64,000 nt of DNA from Ypsolopha sequella. Lineage: Eukaryota > Arthropoda > Insecta > Lepidoptera > Ypsolophidae. The notes below the pieces were generated by a model that worked only from the letters and a program-made list of their open reading frames with translations, did not search any database and was not told where the DNA came from. Positions within the stretch are counted from its first letter, which is position 1. The number at the start of each line of letters is the position of its first letter. Where the stretch lies: contig OW204012.1 in assembly GCA_934047225.1 (NCBI GenBank), positions 2,852,001 to 2,916,000 of the forward strand. The letters run 5' to 3'. Shown here in pieces: positions 31,224 to 42,691 of the stretch. Both the position numbers and the translations under genes were made by a program.

Positions 31224-31908
31224 TGTTCAGAATAAAATGTATATTTCGGAACGCATCCATCAAGGGTCTATATAATTTGTCTATGGACTTGGAGCTGTCA
31301 AAAAACGAGGGACGTGGAATTTTCTTGGTATAGATCGCGGACGATTTTAATATGTGTTATTAAGGGCTTAACCCAAGGGAAATCGGTGCGAACATCGTAA
31401 GAAACAGTATTCGATCAAGGGCTGAAGATATTTTGGCGTGAAGACCACTTTTGAGTGTATTTCCTGTGTGTGTGAAATAACCTATATCCACGCGGTGTGC
31501 GACAAGTGGACTTGTTAATTACTATTTCTGGGTTCGGATGCATCCCGGGGTAGGAGGGTTGTGTTTAGATTCATCGTGGAAGGTGATCTACGTGTCACGG
31601 CACCGACACGCCTTGGTCTCCGCAGCGAAGGGTCTTCGTGCGAGGACTACTTGATGAGGTCATCATACAACTGTCTGGTAGGACATTTTATATTAAATAT
31701 TAGATCATAAGATACTTGTATACTATAAATCTGGGACAGCTATGGGCCCCTGCTCCAGCTGCAAGTATCGCCCTTTAGCATACAATTAGTGGTGTCTGAG
31801 CGTGGTTATGGAATCCTCGCACCAGTGACGTCGATGCCCGTCACTAGTCAGTATTACTACTTTTTATATGCTACAATTTCTGGTAGCAACGAGCGTTTAT
31901 ATCAAACA
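31224..31908 (+). repeat. BEL/Pao 5' LTR
   Basis: 685 bp, starts TGTTCAGAATAAAATG and ends TATCAAACA. Same length and, as read, same sequence as the 3' LTR. Confidence 0.92.
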
Positions 31909-32531
31909 AGCTTTGGTAGCCAGATCGTGGTTGTAGCCCACCTTTGGATTATATTCATTTAAACAGTGGAACTGGGCGGCCCCAGTGTCATTGAACTGTT
32001 AACATAGCTAGGCTATTTACATGTACATGTAGCAATTACAAATTGGATTTGTTTAGTGCTTTGAGTAGATAATTGATTACCGGAGGGTACCACATTGATG
32101 TGGTTCAGTAATATCAGTATAAATTGTTAATTTAGTACATATCAAGTGTTCTTGTATTGCAATAACATTATATCATATAACGGTTTATATTATAGATTGG
32201 AAATCAACTTGTTAGCTAATATACGGTTATCTTGGCTTGAATTTATGTACTTACAAGGATGTATACAAGTGCATAGTGGAATGTGCATTCGGGTTTGTGT
32301 GTATTGTATACACCAAATATAATTTAAATTTGGTAATGTTGTAATAGGTAGGAATCTATTTGTTTGTTTAGTATTGACGGACAGTACATACATTGGTAAT
32401 TGGGAATTAATTTTGCTAATTAAATTCTATTTATAGGTAGGGTATCTATTGAGCAGTGCTTCTGTATTTTGTGCCGTGTCAGGGTGTTTGCTAAATAGTT
32501 TTTATTTATACATTTCCCGGTTCATTGCGGC

Positions 32532-34388
32532 ATGATGTCCAAGTCTCACAAGGCTGCGTTGGCGAAAGAGCTCCGCTGGTTTACAACCGTCCAGGGATTG
32601 CTTTCTCGTTCGGATCGCGACAATGCAATCCTGGAGAGAGCCGAGCGGATGCATCAGCGGCTGGCTGATGCAGAGGCGGCTGTGGCAGCACTGCAGGAAA
32701 GTGACGAGCCTTTGAAGAGGTATGTTACGGATTTAGCTCAGATAAAAGGGATTTATGATGATATAACAGAGGCGGCCTCCATGATCAAGAGGCGGCTATC
32801 GGGCAGCCCGGTTGTTAGCGCACCTAGACCAACAGATGGCGCCACTGGTATGGCACTGGTTATGAAGTCAAATAATATTGCTGATGTAAAGAGGCAAAAT
32901 TCAGGAGGTCCTGTAGTTGTCACGCCTCAACCGGTAGATGGCGTGTCTGGTAGTTTGATTAGTTTAGAACTAAATAAATTTAATGGGAAAATTCAAGAAT
33001 GGGTTTCTTTTAAAAATATGTTTACGTCATTAATAAATTCTAGGGTAGATTTATCAAAGGGGCAAAAGATGGCATATTTGATGTCAACATTGGAGGGCGA
33101 AGCAAGGTCGCTCATCCAGCACCTCAGGGTGGAGGATGATCATTATGATATAGCGTGGGGCTTATTAAATGATAGGTATCAGAACATGCGCTTACTGGCG
33201 GATGCGCATGCGTCTCAATTGTTGACGTCACCTAGGGTAACTGACCGGGCCCAACTAAGGTTGCAGTTGCTGACCCCGGTCACTGTGGCGTGTAATGCCC
33301 TTAGAACTTTAGGTTTACCGGTGGACGAGTGGTCGTTTTTACTCGTTCACATTATTTTAGGTAGGTTGCCTAATGATGTGAGGTCACGTTTTGAGCGGGT
33401 GTCCACAGGAAAAGATGGCAGCACTGTGCCTAAATTTACGGACTTAATGACGTTTCTTGAATATGAAGCTAGGGTAGCAGAAACATCACAGCCGGACTTG
33501 GCGCCATCTGGGGCGCAATCATTTTCGTCTGCTGGCTCATCGGAATGTGGGGAGCCCAGACAACCGCAGCAGTCGCGGGGACGCGATATGGCGCGTTTGG
33601 CGGGGGTCGCCGTGATCGAGAGGTCATTGACCTGTTATCAGTGTGGCCATACGGGGCATGACCTGCTGAGATGTCAGCAGTGGCGAAACCTGCACGTCAC
33701 CGAGCGGCGACGCATAGTGAAGCGTAAGGGCCTGTGTTTCGGTTGCTTGGGCAATCATTTTGAACGTAATTGTCCCGAGCCACGACGTTGCAGTGTTTGT
33801 GAGGGGCCTCACCATTTATTGTTGTGTGCCAACAGATCTGAAGCGGCTTCACCGGTCCCGCAGCGACGGAGCCCTACGGGCGGGGGTGCTTCAGGGAGAA
33901 CTCCCCCCCCCCCCTTGGACAACGGGGGTGCGTCAGGGAGAACTTTTCCCCCCTCGGTCCAGGGAAGGCATGCTGTCGGGCAGAGCTCCCCTCCGTCGGA
34001 ACGGAGGACTGCGGCGCGAGGCGCGCCCCCTCACCGGGAGGTGAGTTATGTATTTGCGCGTGGACCCGTAGGGGGCTTGCCTACGGGCTATCACACATAT
34101 GGCCATGTTGTGAATTGGGCCCCTACGGGCGGGGGCCAATTGGACTTGGCATGGGCTAGGCCCCCCCTCCCCGCGCCGGTTTTGGTGCCAGCTGGCATGG
34201 AGCACCGTGTTAAGACGGAGTCACGGGGTTACTCACCGCCGTACCGTGAGTACCCGCGGTTAGAGTACCACCCGCCGTACTCAGGGAGAGTTGGAGGCTA
34301 CGCTCCCCCCATGGTGGGGATGTGCACGCGCCAGCCGTATTACTGCCAGTGGACTGGTCCTGCGCTCCTCAGGTGGGGTAGCCTGTAA
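32532..34388 (+). CDS. gag: BEL/Pao Gag-like protein, 618 aa
   Basis: This structural protein would form the virus-like particle and bind the element RNA. ATG at 32532, intact to the stop at 34386-34388. The N-terminal 100 residues are helical with a coiled-coil look. Residues about 150-290 match the DUF1759-like region of BEL/Pao Gag (KFNGKIQEWVSFKNMF, LSKGQKMAYLMSTLEGEA). Cysteine-rich knuckles follow: CYQCGHTGHDLLRC near residue 368, then CFGCLGNHFERNC and CSVCEGPHHLLLC between about 400 and 435. The last 180 residues are Pro/Gly-rich with repeated PTGGGASGRT-like pieces. In most BEL elements gag and pol form one ORF; here it stops where the deleted pol begins. It is the only complete retroelement ORF in the window. 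Confidence 0.88.
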   Translation: MMSKSHKAALAKELRWFTTVQGLLSRSDRDNAILERAERMHQRLADAEAAVAALQESDEPLKRYVTDLAQIKGIYDDITEAASMIKRRLSGSPVVSAPRPTDGATGMALVMKSNNIADVKRQNSGGPVVVTPQPVDGVSGSLISLELNKFNGKIQEWVSFKNMFTSLINSRVDLSKGQKMAYLMSTLEGEARSLIQHLRVEDDHYDIAWGLLNDRYQNMRLLADAHASQLLTSPRVTDRAQLRLQLLTPVTVACNALRTLGLPVDEWSFLLVHIILGRLPNDVRSRFERVSTGKDGSTVPKFTDLMTFLEYEARVAETSQPDLAPSGAQSFSSAGSSECGEPRQPQQSRGRDMARLAGVAVIERSLTCYQCGHTGHDLLRCQQWRNLHVTERRRIVKRKGLCFGCLGNHFERNCPEPRRCSVCEGPHHLLLCANRSEAASPVPQRRSPTGGGASGRTPPPPLDNGGASGRTFPPSVQGRHAVGQSSPPSERRTAARGAPPHREVSYVFARGPVGGLPTGYHTYGHVVNWAPTGGGQLDLAWARPPLPAPVLVPAGMEHRVKTESRGYSPPYREYPRLEYHPPYSGRVGGYAPPMVGMCTRQPYYCQWTGPALLRWGSL

Positions 34389-35925
34389 CTAGCTTGTTCA
34401 AGCCATGAGTACGGAACCGCGGACGGTTCTGTTGCCTACCGCGATGGCTCGCGTCTAGGGCCCTCCTCGACTCGGAAAGTCAAGTGGCGCACCGATTGGT
34501 TTTGAACCTGGAGGTTTCGTCGGTGCCGCTCCTAGGTATTGGTGGACTGGAGTTGAATCAGCGGCTGCAGCCATGGTTATAGACAATATTGTCGGCTGGC
34601 AGCCTTCTTTGGACCTTCCTCCGTCCATAATCTCATGCACGTCAGGTCTGCATCTGGCAGACCCACGTTTTGTCATCCGGCCCCAGTCGATGTTTTCCTG
34701 GGCGCGGATTTGTTAGGATGGATCCTATTTGGTTTTAAAAGACTCTGGGTTCTTCTTCATTGGTGGAGGTATCCACAATTTTGGATATTCGATATTTGAT
34801 TCGATACTTGGATTATTATGTTCGAACTTAGGAAATGGCTTTCAAATGAACATATACTGTTTGCAGATTTGGAGGATCCCAATATGATGGTGGTATTATG
34901 TTGAAATACCAACCAGTCAATGAAATTCATATATTTTGTCCCCAGCCGTGAGTGCAGAGGAGCGTTGGAACGCATTGGTACACGGTTCTTGTACTTCAGG
35001 CGGACCTCATCAAGTTTAGACTTCGAGTTCTGCGCGAGGATCACGCCAGGCTGAAGTGAGCGGTTGCTCGTTTGAATCCTTTCACGGATTATGAAGGACT
35101 TCTGCGTTTTGGAGGCTGATTTTGGAGAGCTGACCTGCCATACGGAAGTCTTCATCCTTTGCTTCTACCCAAGACGGACCTTTGGTAAATTTGTTGGTGT
35201 CGGATTGACACATACGTAACGCGCACGGGGGTTTTTAGCAATCGCAACGCTTGGGTTGTGAAAGCATACCTTGTGTATTTGTGTGCTTGGCCACCAAGGC
35301 CGTTCACTTGGCAGTGGTATCAGCTTTGACTACGGAGGCCTTCGTCGCCGCGTTGGATCGTTTCGTGTCGCGTAAGGGTTTACCTTCACTTATTCGCTCC
35401 GACAATGGCACAAACTACAAAGGTACTGCTAACTATCTAAAAGATATTGATAATTTTTTGTTTTGTAAATAACTATGCTAGTTTAAGTTAAATCTTCGCC
35501 CAGAAAGGGGTAACTTGGCGGTACAGTCCCCCAAATTGCCCTCACTGGGGAGGGAATTTTTTGAAGCTGCCGTCAAGTCGGCGAAGACCCACCTCCGCTG
35601 CGTTATTGGGGAAACTGTCCTAATTTTTGAGGAGCTTGCCACTGTGTATTGTAAAGTGGAAGCGGTCCTCAACTCTCGTCCTCTCTGTGGTCAGACAGGA
35701 CTGAGCATCCTAGGGAAGGAAATTTAATTCTTTTGAAGGATATGAACTTGCTATCCTTGTTTTGGCGCCGGGGCCGTATATTAAAGTTGTTTTGGCGGAG
35801 ACGGAACTCCACGCGTCGCAGAGGTGTTGGTCGAAGGTTCGATTTTGTGACGAGCCATGACAACTCTCTCCCGTCTCCCGGTTGTATGAGCTAGTGGACT
35901 GATTGCTCAGCCCAGAGCGGGGGAC
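34389..35925 (+). pseudogene. BEL/Pao pol remnants (protease and integrase pieces)
   Basis: Near 34430 the LLPTAMAR motif marks the start of the aspartic protease; near 34690 PVDVFLGADL marks its end, in another frame. The catalytic region and the whole reverse transcriptase are absent. 35251-35472 encodes the integrase core (VFVCLATKAVHLAVVSALT, then RSDNGTN with a catalytic Asp), and 35515-35727 the following integrase part (FFEAAVKSAK, VEAVLNSRPL), separated by a stop and a frameshift. Sequence at 34740-35200 is not assignable. The element cannot make its own enzymes. Confidence 0.8.
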
Positions 35926-36610
35926 TGTTCAGAATAAAATGTATATTTCGGAACGCATCCATCAAGGGTCTATATAATTTGTCTATGGACTTGGAGCTGT
36001 CAAAAAACGAGGGACGTGGAATTTTCTTGGTATAGATCGCGGACGATTTTAATATGTGTTATTAAGGGCTTAACCCAAGGGAAATCGGTGCGAACATCGT
36101 AAGAAACAGTATTCGATCAAGGGCTGAAGATATTTTGGCGTGAAGACCACTTTTGAGTGTATTTCCTGTGTGTGTGAAATAACCTATATCCACGCGGTGT
36201 GCGACAAGTGGACTTGTTAATTACTATTTCTGGGTTCGGATGCATCCCGGGGTAGGAGGGTTGTGTTTAGATTCATCGTGGAAGGTGATCTACGTGTCAC
36301 GGCACCGACACGCCTTGGTCTCCGCAGCGAAGGGTCTTCGTGCGAGGACTACTTGATGAGGTCATCATACAACTGTCTGGTAGGACATTTTATATTAAAT
36401 ATTAGATCATAAGATACTTGTATACTATAAATCTGGGACAGCTATGGGCCCCTGCTCCAGCTGCAAGTATCGCCCTTTAGCATACAATTAGTGGTGTCTG
36501 AGCGTGGTTATGGAATCCTCGCACCAGTGACGTCGATGCCCGTCACTAGTCAGTATTACTACTTTTTATATGCTACAATTTCTGGTAGCAACGAGCGTTT
36601 ATATCAAACA
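35926..36610 (+). repeat. BEL/Pao 3' LTR
   Basis: 685 bp; preceded by a purine-rich CCCAGAGCGGGGGAC stretch that may be the polypurine tract. Followed by TATAG. Confidence 0.9.
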
Positions 36611-36880
36611 TATAGTATATACACTAATATTTATATTATATGTATGTATATTTTTGTATTTATATATGTTTATGTAGATATTATATGTTATATTATTAAA
36701 AGTTAATATTTATAAATTAATTAATTAATTAACTTATTTGGCACTACAAATAAGTTAAATCGTGTTACGCCGAATCAACACCATTGTATCTTCATAACAA
36801 AAATAATGAGATATTAATAAATAGAAAATAGTAGGAAATGATAATTTACATTATTGTTCTGTTAATGGATGGCATTCAAT

Positions 36881-37403
36881 TTAATGAGCGGTTTTCAAAG
36901 TCAAATTAAAAAAGAAAAAGTAGCACCGAACGACTCAATAGATGGCGCAGCCTGTACTAAAAGTGTCAAAAAATGTCTTCCTGGCAACACTGGTTTCTTT
37001 TGATTTTGACACTTCTTCTTTGCTTCTTTCTTTTTTATGGTCAATCCATGCCTCAAATGTATTATTGCTAAGATCCATTGTTCTTTCCGTAATTAGTTAC
37101 TGTGTGTTCCTATATTTTTACAATTAGCCACAACGCATGGGCTGACCATGTTGAAAGTTGAATGAAATACCAAGCTATTAACGTAAGCAATACAGATAGA
37201 AAACAACACAATATCAACACAACAAAATAGGAATGTCTTTGTGAAGGGTGTTGTTGGATTTAACAATCGAATTGACAATTTTTATCTTGCTGCCCACAGA
37301 TTAAAAAATAATCTTTGCTTTTTGACACTTGAAAGCAGGGTAACGCCATCTGTGTTTACCTCTGAAAGCTTGATCAAGGTCAGTCTGGAAAACCGCTCAT
37401 TAA
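36881..37403. mobile_element. TTAA-flanked element, TGAGCGG ends, with a THAP-like scrap
   Basis: Ends TTAA/TGAGCGGTTTTC and GAAAACCGCTCA/TTAA. About 520 bp. On the minus strand near 37160-37105 an ATG begins MVSPCVVANCKN, like the first cysteines of a THAP domain, and soon stops. A relative with ends TGAGCGTTTTTC is at 42952-43170. TTAA duplications point to a piggyBac-like system. Confidence 0.7.
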
Positions 37404-37761
37404 GAAAATCAACCATAGCTGGTTCAACTTAGGAAAGACAATCCGATGCTATTTGAGATAGTGCATTTAAAAATAGAGAACAACATCGACTTATATATCT
37501 GCTAACATAACAGGGTTTTTGGGAAGCTTAAAGTGACTGAATATTTCAGATCAAAATTCAGATACATATTATCATGTTTGGAACCAATAATACAACATTT
37601 TGGGCTTGAAAAACACATGTTCCATGATGACGAATGTAATCAACGGCATATTATAAGTTTAAATATTTGCAGCTTCTCCGCATATTTAGTACATAAGGCA
37701 GTTATGATTGGAATGCACTATTACATCAATAAAATGCTATGTACAAAGAATTTACATACAT

Positions 37762-37850
37762 ACATACATACTATTATTTATGCGAGAAAAATTCGACTTT
37801 CTTAAATTGACCGAAACGTCGAGTTTTTCTCGCACAAATAATAGTGAGTC
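37762..37850. repeat. hairpin, about 33-bp arms
   Basis: CTATTATTTATGCGAGAAAA pairs with TTTTCTCGCACAAATAATAG around a 15-base spacer. The right side includes GACCGAAACGTCGAG, again like Penelope-type ends. Short CATA repeats precede it. Confidence 0.7.
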
Positions 37851-38001
37851 TTGGCTGTGTTATCTATTTCATTATTCTTATTCTTATTCCGTCTAACACC
37901 GCTGTAGGAACGACGTTTTAAAGAAACCCAGGCATTTGTGTTCAAAGACGCTGTGACAATAGTTGCACTCTTTTCAGATCCTGGCCGATACCCACATCTA
38001 T

Positions 38002-39897
38002 ATGGGGGACTTAACAAGTTGGAATCCTCCAGCAGAGGAAGAACAGTATTTTAAAAGGATTATCCAGATCCTGGACAAATATTACCCGGAAGACTGGAGG
38101 ACTTGGGTAGTTAATAAAATGTCCTATGAAGATATTTTTGGGGATGAAATCTCTGCAAAAGACGAGGACCAACTGCGATTTGCAATCCCAACAGTGGACT
38201 TAATTAGCGCCTTTAGTGATGATCCTGTTTCATCGGTAGACGAGAAGAGATACAAACTAACCAAGCGTATACTTGTGTCATGGCCCCTGGCGCGTGCACT
38301 CATCTATTTCCCATTCTCAACCATAGAGAAAATGCATCCTAGAGACGTCTACAACAAGTTTAGGGAAGTATTTGCAACCCTGAAACCAAAATTAATCTCT
38401 TGGAATCATGCATCGAGGCTACTTAAGCGGACTACATGCCAGCGACGACACCGAGATTCTGCATCCACATCTTCGTTCCGAAATACTAAGCGCTCGCATA
38501 GCCCAAGCCAAACCGAGACAGAAGCAAAAAAGTTTAAAATATGCGATACTCTGACACATTTCATGGCCAAACAGAACCAAATGCTCGAAAAGGTTCTTCA
38601 GCAACTGAATATGATTATGAATAAATTAGGAATCCAGACATCGCACATGAATATAGAATCCAGTGATGAAGGAAAAGCGTGGACCGCTCCATCTTTCGAT
38701 AGTAAGGAAAGTTCCGGAGATGACATGACTGATAATGAAAATGACCGAATGGAGACCGAAGCTGAATTACCATTAGCAGATGAGATATTGGTTAAAGAAG
38801 CTATCGATTGGCAAAAGCTTGGTCAAAAATCCTGGCGAAATATTCCCTATGCTGAAATTCAAAAACGCTTAGAAGCATCGCCAGTCTTCACGAGTTTAAA
38901 AGTGAATCCCAGCCTAGCTACAGTTACTCCTAAATCATTGCCATTCAGGCAGTTTGTTTCAGAATTAGAAAAGATGGATTTATCCTTTGGAGTCATTACA
39001 CATGGGCTGCTTCAACAGCGAAAAGTATTACAAGAATTTTATCATCAATTACCACGTGAACTCAAAGCTTTAATTAAGGGGCATCTTTGGGCCATTGACT
39101 CCCCATTCACACGAAATTCAGCTGACTTGCTTTTGTACGTCTGTGGCAAACGGTCAGAGGTTATTCAAGAACGGAGAAATTTATACAATCCTGAGTTGCA
39201 GTCAGTCACAGGGTTAGAAAAAGAACCGTTGGTGCTGCCTGAAGAACAATTCGATTTCCTGCCAGAAACAAGGGAGACCGAGGCTCAAATACCATTAGCA
39301 TCAGAGATATTGGTTAAAAAAGGTATCCAGTGTCAAAGGCTTGGTCAAAAATCCTGGCGAAATATTGCCTATGAAGAAATACAAAAACGCCTTGAAGCAA
39401 CCCCGGTCTTTACGAGTTTAAAGGTGAATTTCCTCTTAGCTGCAGTTACTCCTAAACCATTGTCATTCAGGCAGTTTGTTTCAGAGTTAAAAAATATGGA
39501 TTTAGCATTTGGAGTCATTACAAATGGGTTGCTTCAACAGCGAAAAGCGTTTCAAGAATTTTATTGTCAAACACCGCCAGAATTGGAAGCGTTAATTAGA
39601 AAGCACCTTTGGGCCGAAGACTCCCAATTCAGACGTATTTCTGATGATTTGCTGCAGTACGTCTGCGGTAAACGGTCAGAGATCATAGAACAACGAAGAA
39701 GCTTATACGAACCGACGAAAAAGAGACAGCATGATCTAATGCACTCTATTCCTCCCTCACCTACACATTTGTTTTCGGAACCGCAGCTGAGTGAGCTGAT
39801 AAAACAGCAGGGTGGAATTAAGAAACTCTTTCTAGAGCAGTTTCGAATTCCCAACATAAATAAAAATGGAGTTTCAAGTAATAGCCATAGAAGATAG
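38002..39897 (+). CDS. unrecognised protein with a duplicated domain, possibly Gag-derived (631 aa)
   Basis: The frame is open from about 37963 to the TAG at 39895-39897; the first ATG is at 38002. A good acceptor (CTCTTTTCAG at 37968-37977) in phase 0 leaves open that it is a spliced last exon. Residues 1-140 are helical (SWNPPAEEEQYFKRII, RTWVVNKMSYEDIFG); 140-175 is basic and Ser-rich with an AKKFK nuclear-signal-like motif; 185-215 looks coiled-coil. Two copies of a 145-residue domain follow at about 251-397 and 425-570, sharing LGQKSWRNI, EIQKRLEA, PVFTSLKVN, FRQFVSEL, GLLQQRK and CGKRSE; a single tail follows with IPPSPTHLFSEPQLSEL. I do not recognise the family. The RR..LY and HLF...L.EL pattern recalls Gag proteins of DIRS-like retroelements; that is inference. 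No RT or recombinase is adjacent. Confidence 0.7.
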   Translation: MGDLTSWNPPAEEEQYFKRIIQILDKYYPEDWRTWVVNKMSYEDIFGDEISAKDEDQLRFAIPTVDLISAFSDDPVSSVDEKRYKLTKRILVSWPLARALIYFPFSTIEKMHPRDVYNKFREVFATLKPKLISWNHASRLLKRTTCQRRHRDSASTSSFRNTKRSHSPSQTETEAKKFKICDTLTHFMAKQNQMLEKVLQQLNMIMNKLGIQTSHMNIESSDEGKAWTAPSFDSKESSGDDMTDNENDRMETEAELPLADEILVKEAIDWQKLGQKSWRNIPYAEIQKRLEASPVFTSLKVNPSLATVTPKSLPFRQFVSELEKMDLSFGVITHGLLQQRKVLQEFYHQLPRELKALIKGHLWAIDSPFTRNSADLLLYVCGKRSEVIQERRNLYNPELQSVTGLEKEPLVLPEEQFDFLPETRETEAQIPLASEILVKKGIQCQRLGQKSWRNIAYEEIQKRLEATPVFTSLKVNFLLAAVTPKPLSFRQFVSELKNMDLAFGVITNGLLQQRKAFQEFYCQTPPELEALIRKHLWAEDSQFRRISDDLLQYVCGKRSEIIEQRRSLYEPTKKRQHDLMHSIPPSPTHLFSEPQLSELIKQQGGIKKLFLEQFRIPNINKNGVSSNSHRR

Positions 39898-41395
39898 GGT
39901 GCGACAGCCTGATATCAAACCAGATATAGATTTTTATGGGGTTTTGTTGGTTTGAGGGCTAGATTATGTCCTTTCATTTAAAATGTGTCTTGAACTTGGC
40001 GGCGCTTGGACCGAATTTGCTCACTGTCATTTTTACTTTAAAGATGTTTAGATTAAAACCCTAGCTTTAAGTCGGTCATTAAGTTGTTATAAATTTATAA
40101 TATAAGAAAAATGTTTGTTTGAAAATACATTTCTAATTTGCTAAGTGCTTATTTATTTGTGCTATATCCCGCCTGCAGCGCTAGTGTGTTTGGAGACCTG
40201 TAGGCCTACTATGAATTCTGCACTCGAAGAAGGGCAGTTTTTTTTTTGAGATATCAGGCTTGGCTCCATAGTAAAGGTTATTCTATACCATTGACTGAAT
40301 AAGCTCTTCAAATATGGTTACACCTTTCTGTTACACGTTGTATATATGACGCATTTTGTGGTTTTCCCGTAACTTTTTCATGATTTTCAAATAATTTCTT
40401 GGAACAATATACCGTACCAAGTTGCTTTAATAAGTAATGGTTTACTTAATGTATTGCCGAAAAACCCAATATCAAAAATAAATAAAATCACAACAATTAC
40501 AAATATGTAGCATATTGGAATACAGGCGATAAGAAGTAAAAAACCGGCCAAGTCCGAGTCGGACTCGCGCACAAAGGATTCCGTACCGCCAGAAAATATG
40601 GTACGGAACCCTACAAACATGGAAAATAATTCCAGTTGCGGTTATGAAGGACCAACATAACTTAATACTTATGATCTATGTAACTCCATGTATCTAAAGG
40701 TTGGTTTTTGATAACTTCTTAAATATTTGTAATTTTCAGATATTTTCCTATATGTGTGCTATGAGACCTTCCTGTAAACGAAACTTCAAGTTTCTAAGTC
40801 AACTGGAAGTGCCCTATAGGTTTTGATTCCCTTGTGACTGTCAAACATTTGTATGAAATTGATTATGTAGTGATGTATGAAAGTGCAGTAACTTTTTTTC
40901 GCGTAAAGTTAGAAACTTCACCTGGAGATCAAATAAGAAGTCAGGCGCGGTCGCAGCCCATGATTTTGGGAGGGGGGGGGGTCACCTGGCTCAACTACAG
41001 ACCCACACCTTTTTAAATAATTTAAATGAAATCTTTTGAGTTTATCTACTGTTCGACTATTTTGGGGGCTTCATAACCCCAACAAATAAACTCCAAACCA
41101 GAGTCAGGGTCAAATGCATACTATAAAACTAATGATCATAAAAAAATTTGGCAGATTCGAAAGATATGCCTACACAAAAACGAAATCAAAGCGGGCGAGG
41201 CCGCAAGCAAAAGCTAGAGTAGGCATATCAATCAAAGAACAATATTATACATTAAGCATTAAACTTTTAAATTAAATAAAAAATGGCTTTTCTTTGTAAA
41301 TATTTTACCTATAAAGATAAACAGTTTAAACTTTAAATGAATAAGTAAAAAGTACACATGAGTAAAAAAAGCAATAAATAAAAATAAATGTACAT
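39898..41395. other. intergenic DNA with common repeats
   Basis: Holds a MITE scrap at 40262 (GGCTCCATAGTAAAGGTT), a fragment at 40540-40640 with CCGGCCAAGTCCGAGTCGGA (a frequent lepidopteran repeat type; the right part repeats ATTCCGTACC and GGTACGGAA as an inverted pair), and a Helitron-like 3' end at about 41185-41217 (GCGGGCGAGGCCGC ... CTAG). No gene recognised. Confidence 0.45.
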
Positions 41396-41409
41396 ATGGG
41401 CTCGACTTT

Positions 41410-41640
41410 GGAGGTACTACCATCTTACTTGCAGACCCCCTCGAAGTAATTCGGGGGAGAGTAAGAGGACAGCTCACAGGCATAAAACAGGAGGCTCACC
41501 ATGCATGAGGGCCGATGGATAGCGTGTGTGAGTATGGGCAATTCTTCCAGGATGACCGCCGGGAGTGGCAAAGTCCTGGAAAGGCTTATGTCCAGCAGTG
41601 GACGAACTAGGCTGATGGATGGATGGAAATGTATATATTT
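41410..41640 (+). repeat. RTE-like LINE 3' end, internally shortened
   Basis: Contains CCCCTCGAAGTAATTCGGG and then a short frame ending KAYVQQWTN and stop, the usual C-terminus of RTE-type ORFs, followed by a GATG repeat. A longer relative is on the minus strand at 58010-58345. Confidence 0.65.
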
Positions 41641-42104
41641 GTAGTATAAATCATAGAAAATATTGAATAAGTAACCAAAACTCAACTTTTTAGTTTTAAA
41701 ATACCATTTAATATAAATATTGAATTCATTCTCATTCATTATAATATTCCTTAACTAAATATATGTATGCAATAAATAAATTACAAGTCTAAGACAGAAG
41801 GCAGAATTAAGTCTTAGCTGTGAATAATGAAAGCTAGAGCTCAGAGCTCGGCCTTCGACCTTACTTCTTATAAGGAGGGGCCAGTGGAAATGTCTATTTT
41901 CACTGAGTTCTCAAATGATTTAATCCATCTTAGAAAGTTGAAGCTGTGGTGACAGATGGATAGACAGATCGTAAGATCATGGTATTGAAGCCCCTTTTTT
42001 TCTAAAACGGATAAAGCATCTATCTGAAGGGCTTAAAGAAAAAAGTCACTTAATCGACTTTGGAACTTTCCACTGGCCACTTTTGATTCGACCTTATTTC
42101 AGCC

Positions 42105-42691
42105 TCACTTGCCCCCTTCGCTACTCGCAGACCTCGCCATTTCCTTAAACATAGCGTCAACGGAACTTTGCTGAGCCTTAGAAAACTTCGCCCCTTTCAT
42201 ATCCAAAACCTTATGGAACTCCGCCAGTGTGCTTTCCGGCAGCAACTGAACGAATTGCTGCACAAAACCCTCAACATTACCGTCCAAAGGTGCCATCACC
42301 AATTTAAGAATCATCTCTGCTTTCGTCATCAGTTTAATCACAACTTTTGTATAAGTTTGTGGCGCGGGCCGTTTCACCTCCGACCCAATAGATGGCAGCT
42401 CTAAAAGCGCAGTTTTCAACATGTGCGTGTCCAAAAGCAGCTGTTCAGAACCGACTGTCGAAATCGGTTTGCATTTGTAGACGTTCTGAATGAACTTCGG
42501 AATGAACGAGTTGGCGAACCGGATGCAGAACTGAGTGAAGTATTTCCTGGAGGAGGAGAGGTTGTCTCGGAGGGCCGGGATGACGTTGCGGAGATGCATG
42601 ATGATCTGTGTGACGTAAGAGCTCTGGTCACCGACCACGTCGAAATGGAGCCATGAGATCTTCGTCATGGCTTGCAGCGCCGGCTCGCACG
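42105..42691 (-). CDS. Vps53: VPS53 (GARP/EARP subunit), last coding exon
   Basis: The exon starts after CTGTTTCCAG (phase 1, minus strand) and runs 195 full codons to the TGA at 42107-42105. It encodes the conserved C-terminal helical-bundle region of VPS53: [52 protein letters not shown], and [15 protein letters not shown]53 is a subunit of GARP and EARP, complexes that tether endosome-derived vesicles at the trans-Golgi and recycling endosomes; the C-terminal region is the part linked to membrane attachment. No damage is seen. Upstream exons are 45005-45210, 48084-48231, 56907-57042 and 59649-59771; phases agree throughout. Confidence 0.95.

Larger units (their letters stand above)
31224..36610 (+). 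mobile_element. BEL/Pao LTR retrotransposon, young but internally deleted
   Basis: Two 685-bp LTRs (31224-31908 and 35926-36610), TGTT...AACA, look identical by eye. A 5-bp TATAG duplication flanks the element (31219-31223 and 36611-36615). A TGG-starting primer-binding-like site lies at 31914. Gag is open, while protease, reverse transcriptase and RNase H are largely missing and integrase is in fragments. 5,387 bp, shorter than a complete BEL element. Inserted in the 3' region of a LINE. Confidence 0.92.

Noticed and set aside
31914..31931. Naming the tRNA primer of the BEL/Pao element
   Set aside because: A TGG-starting site is visible, but I cannot match it to a specific tRNA without a search.
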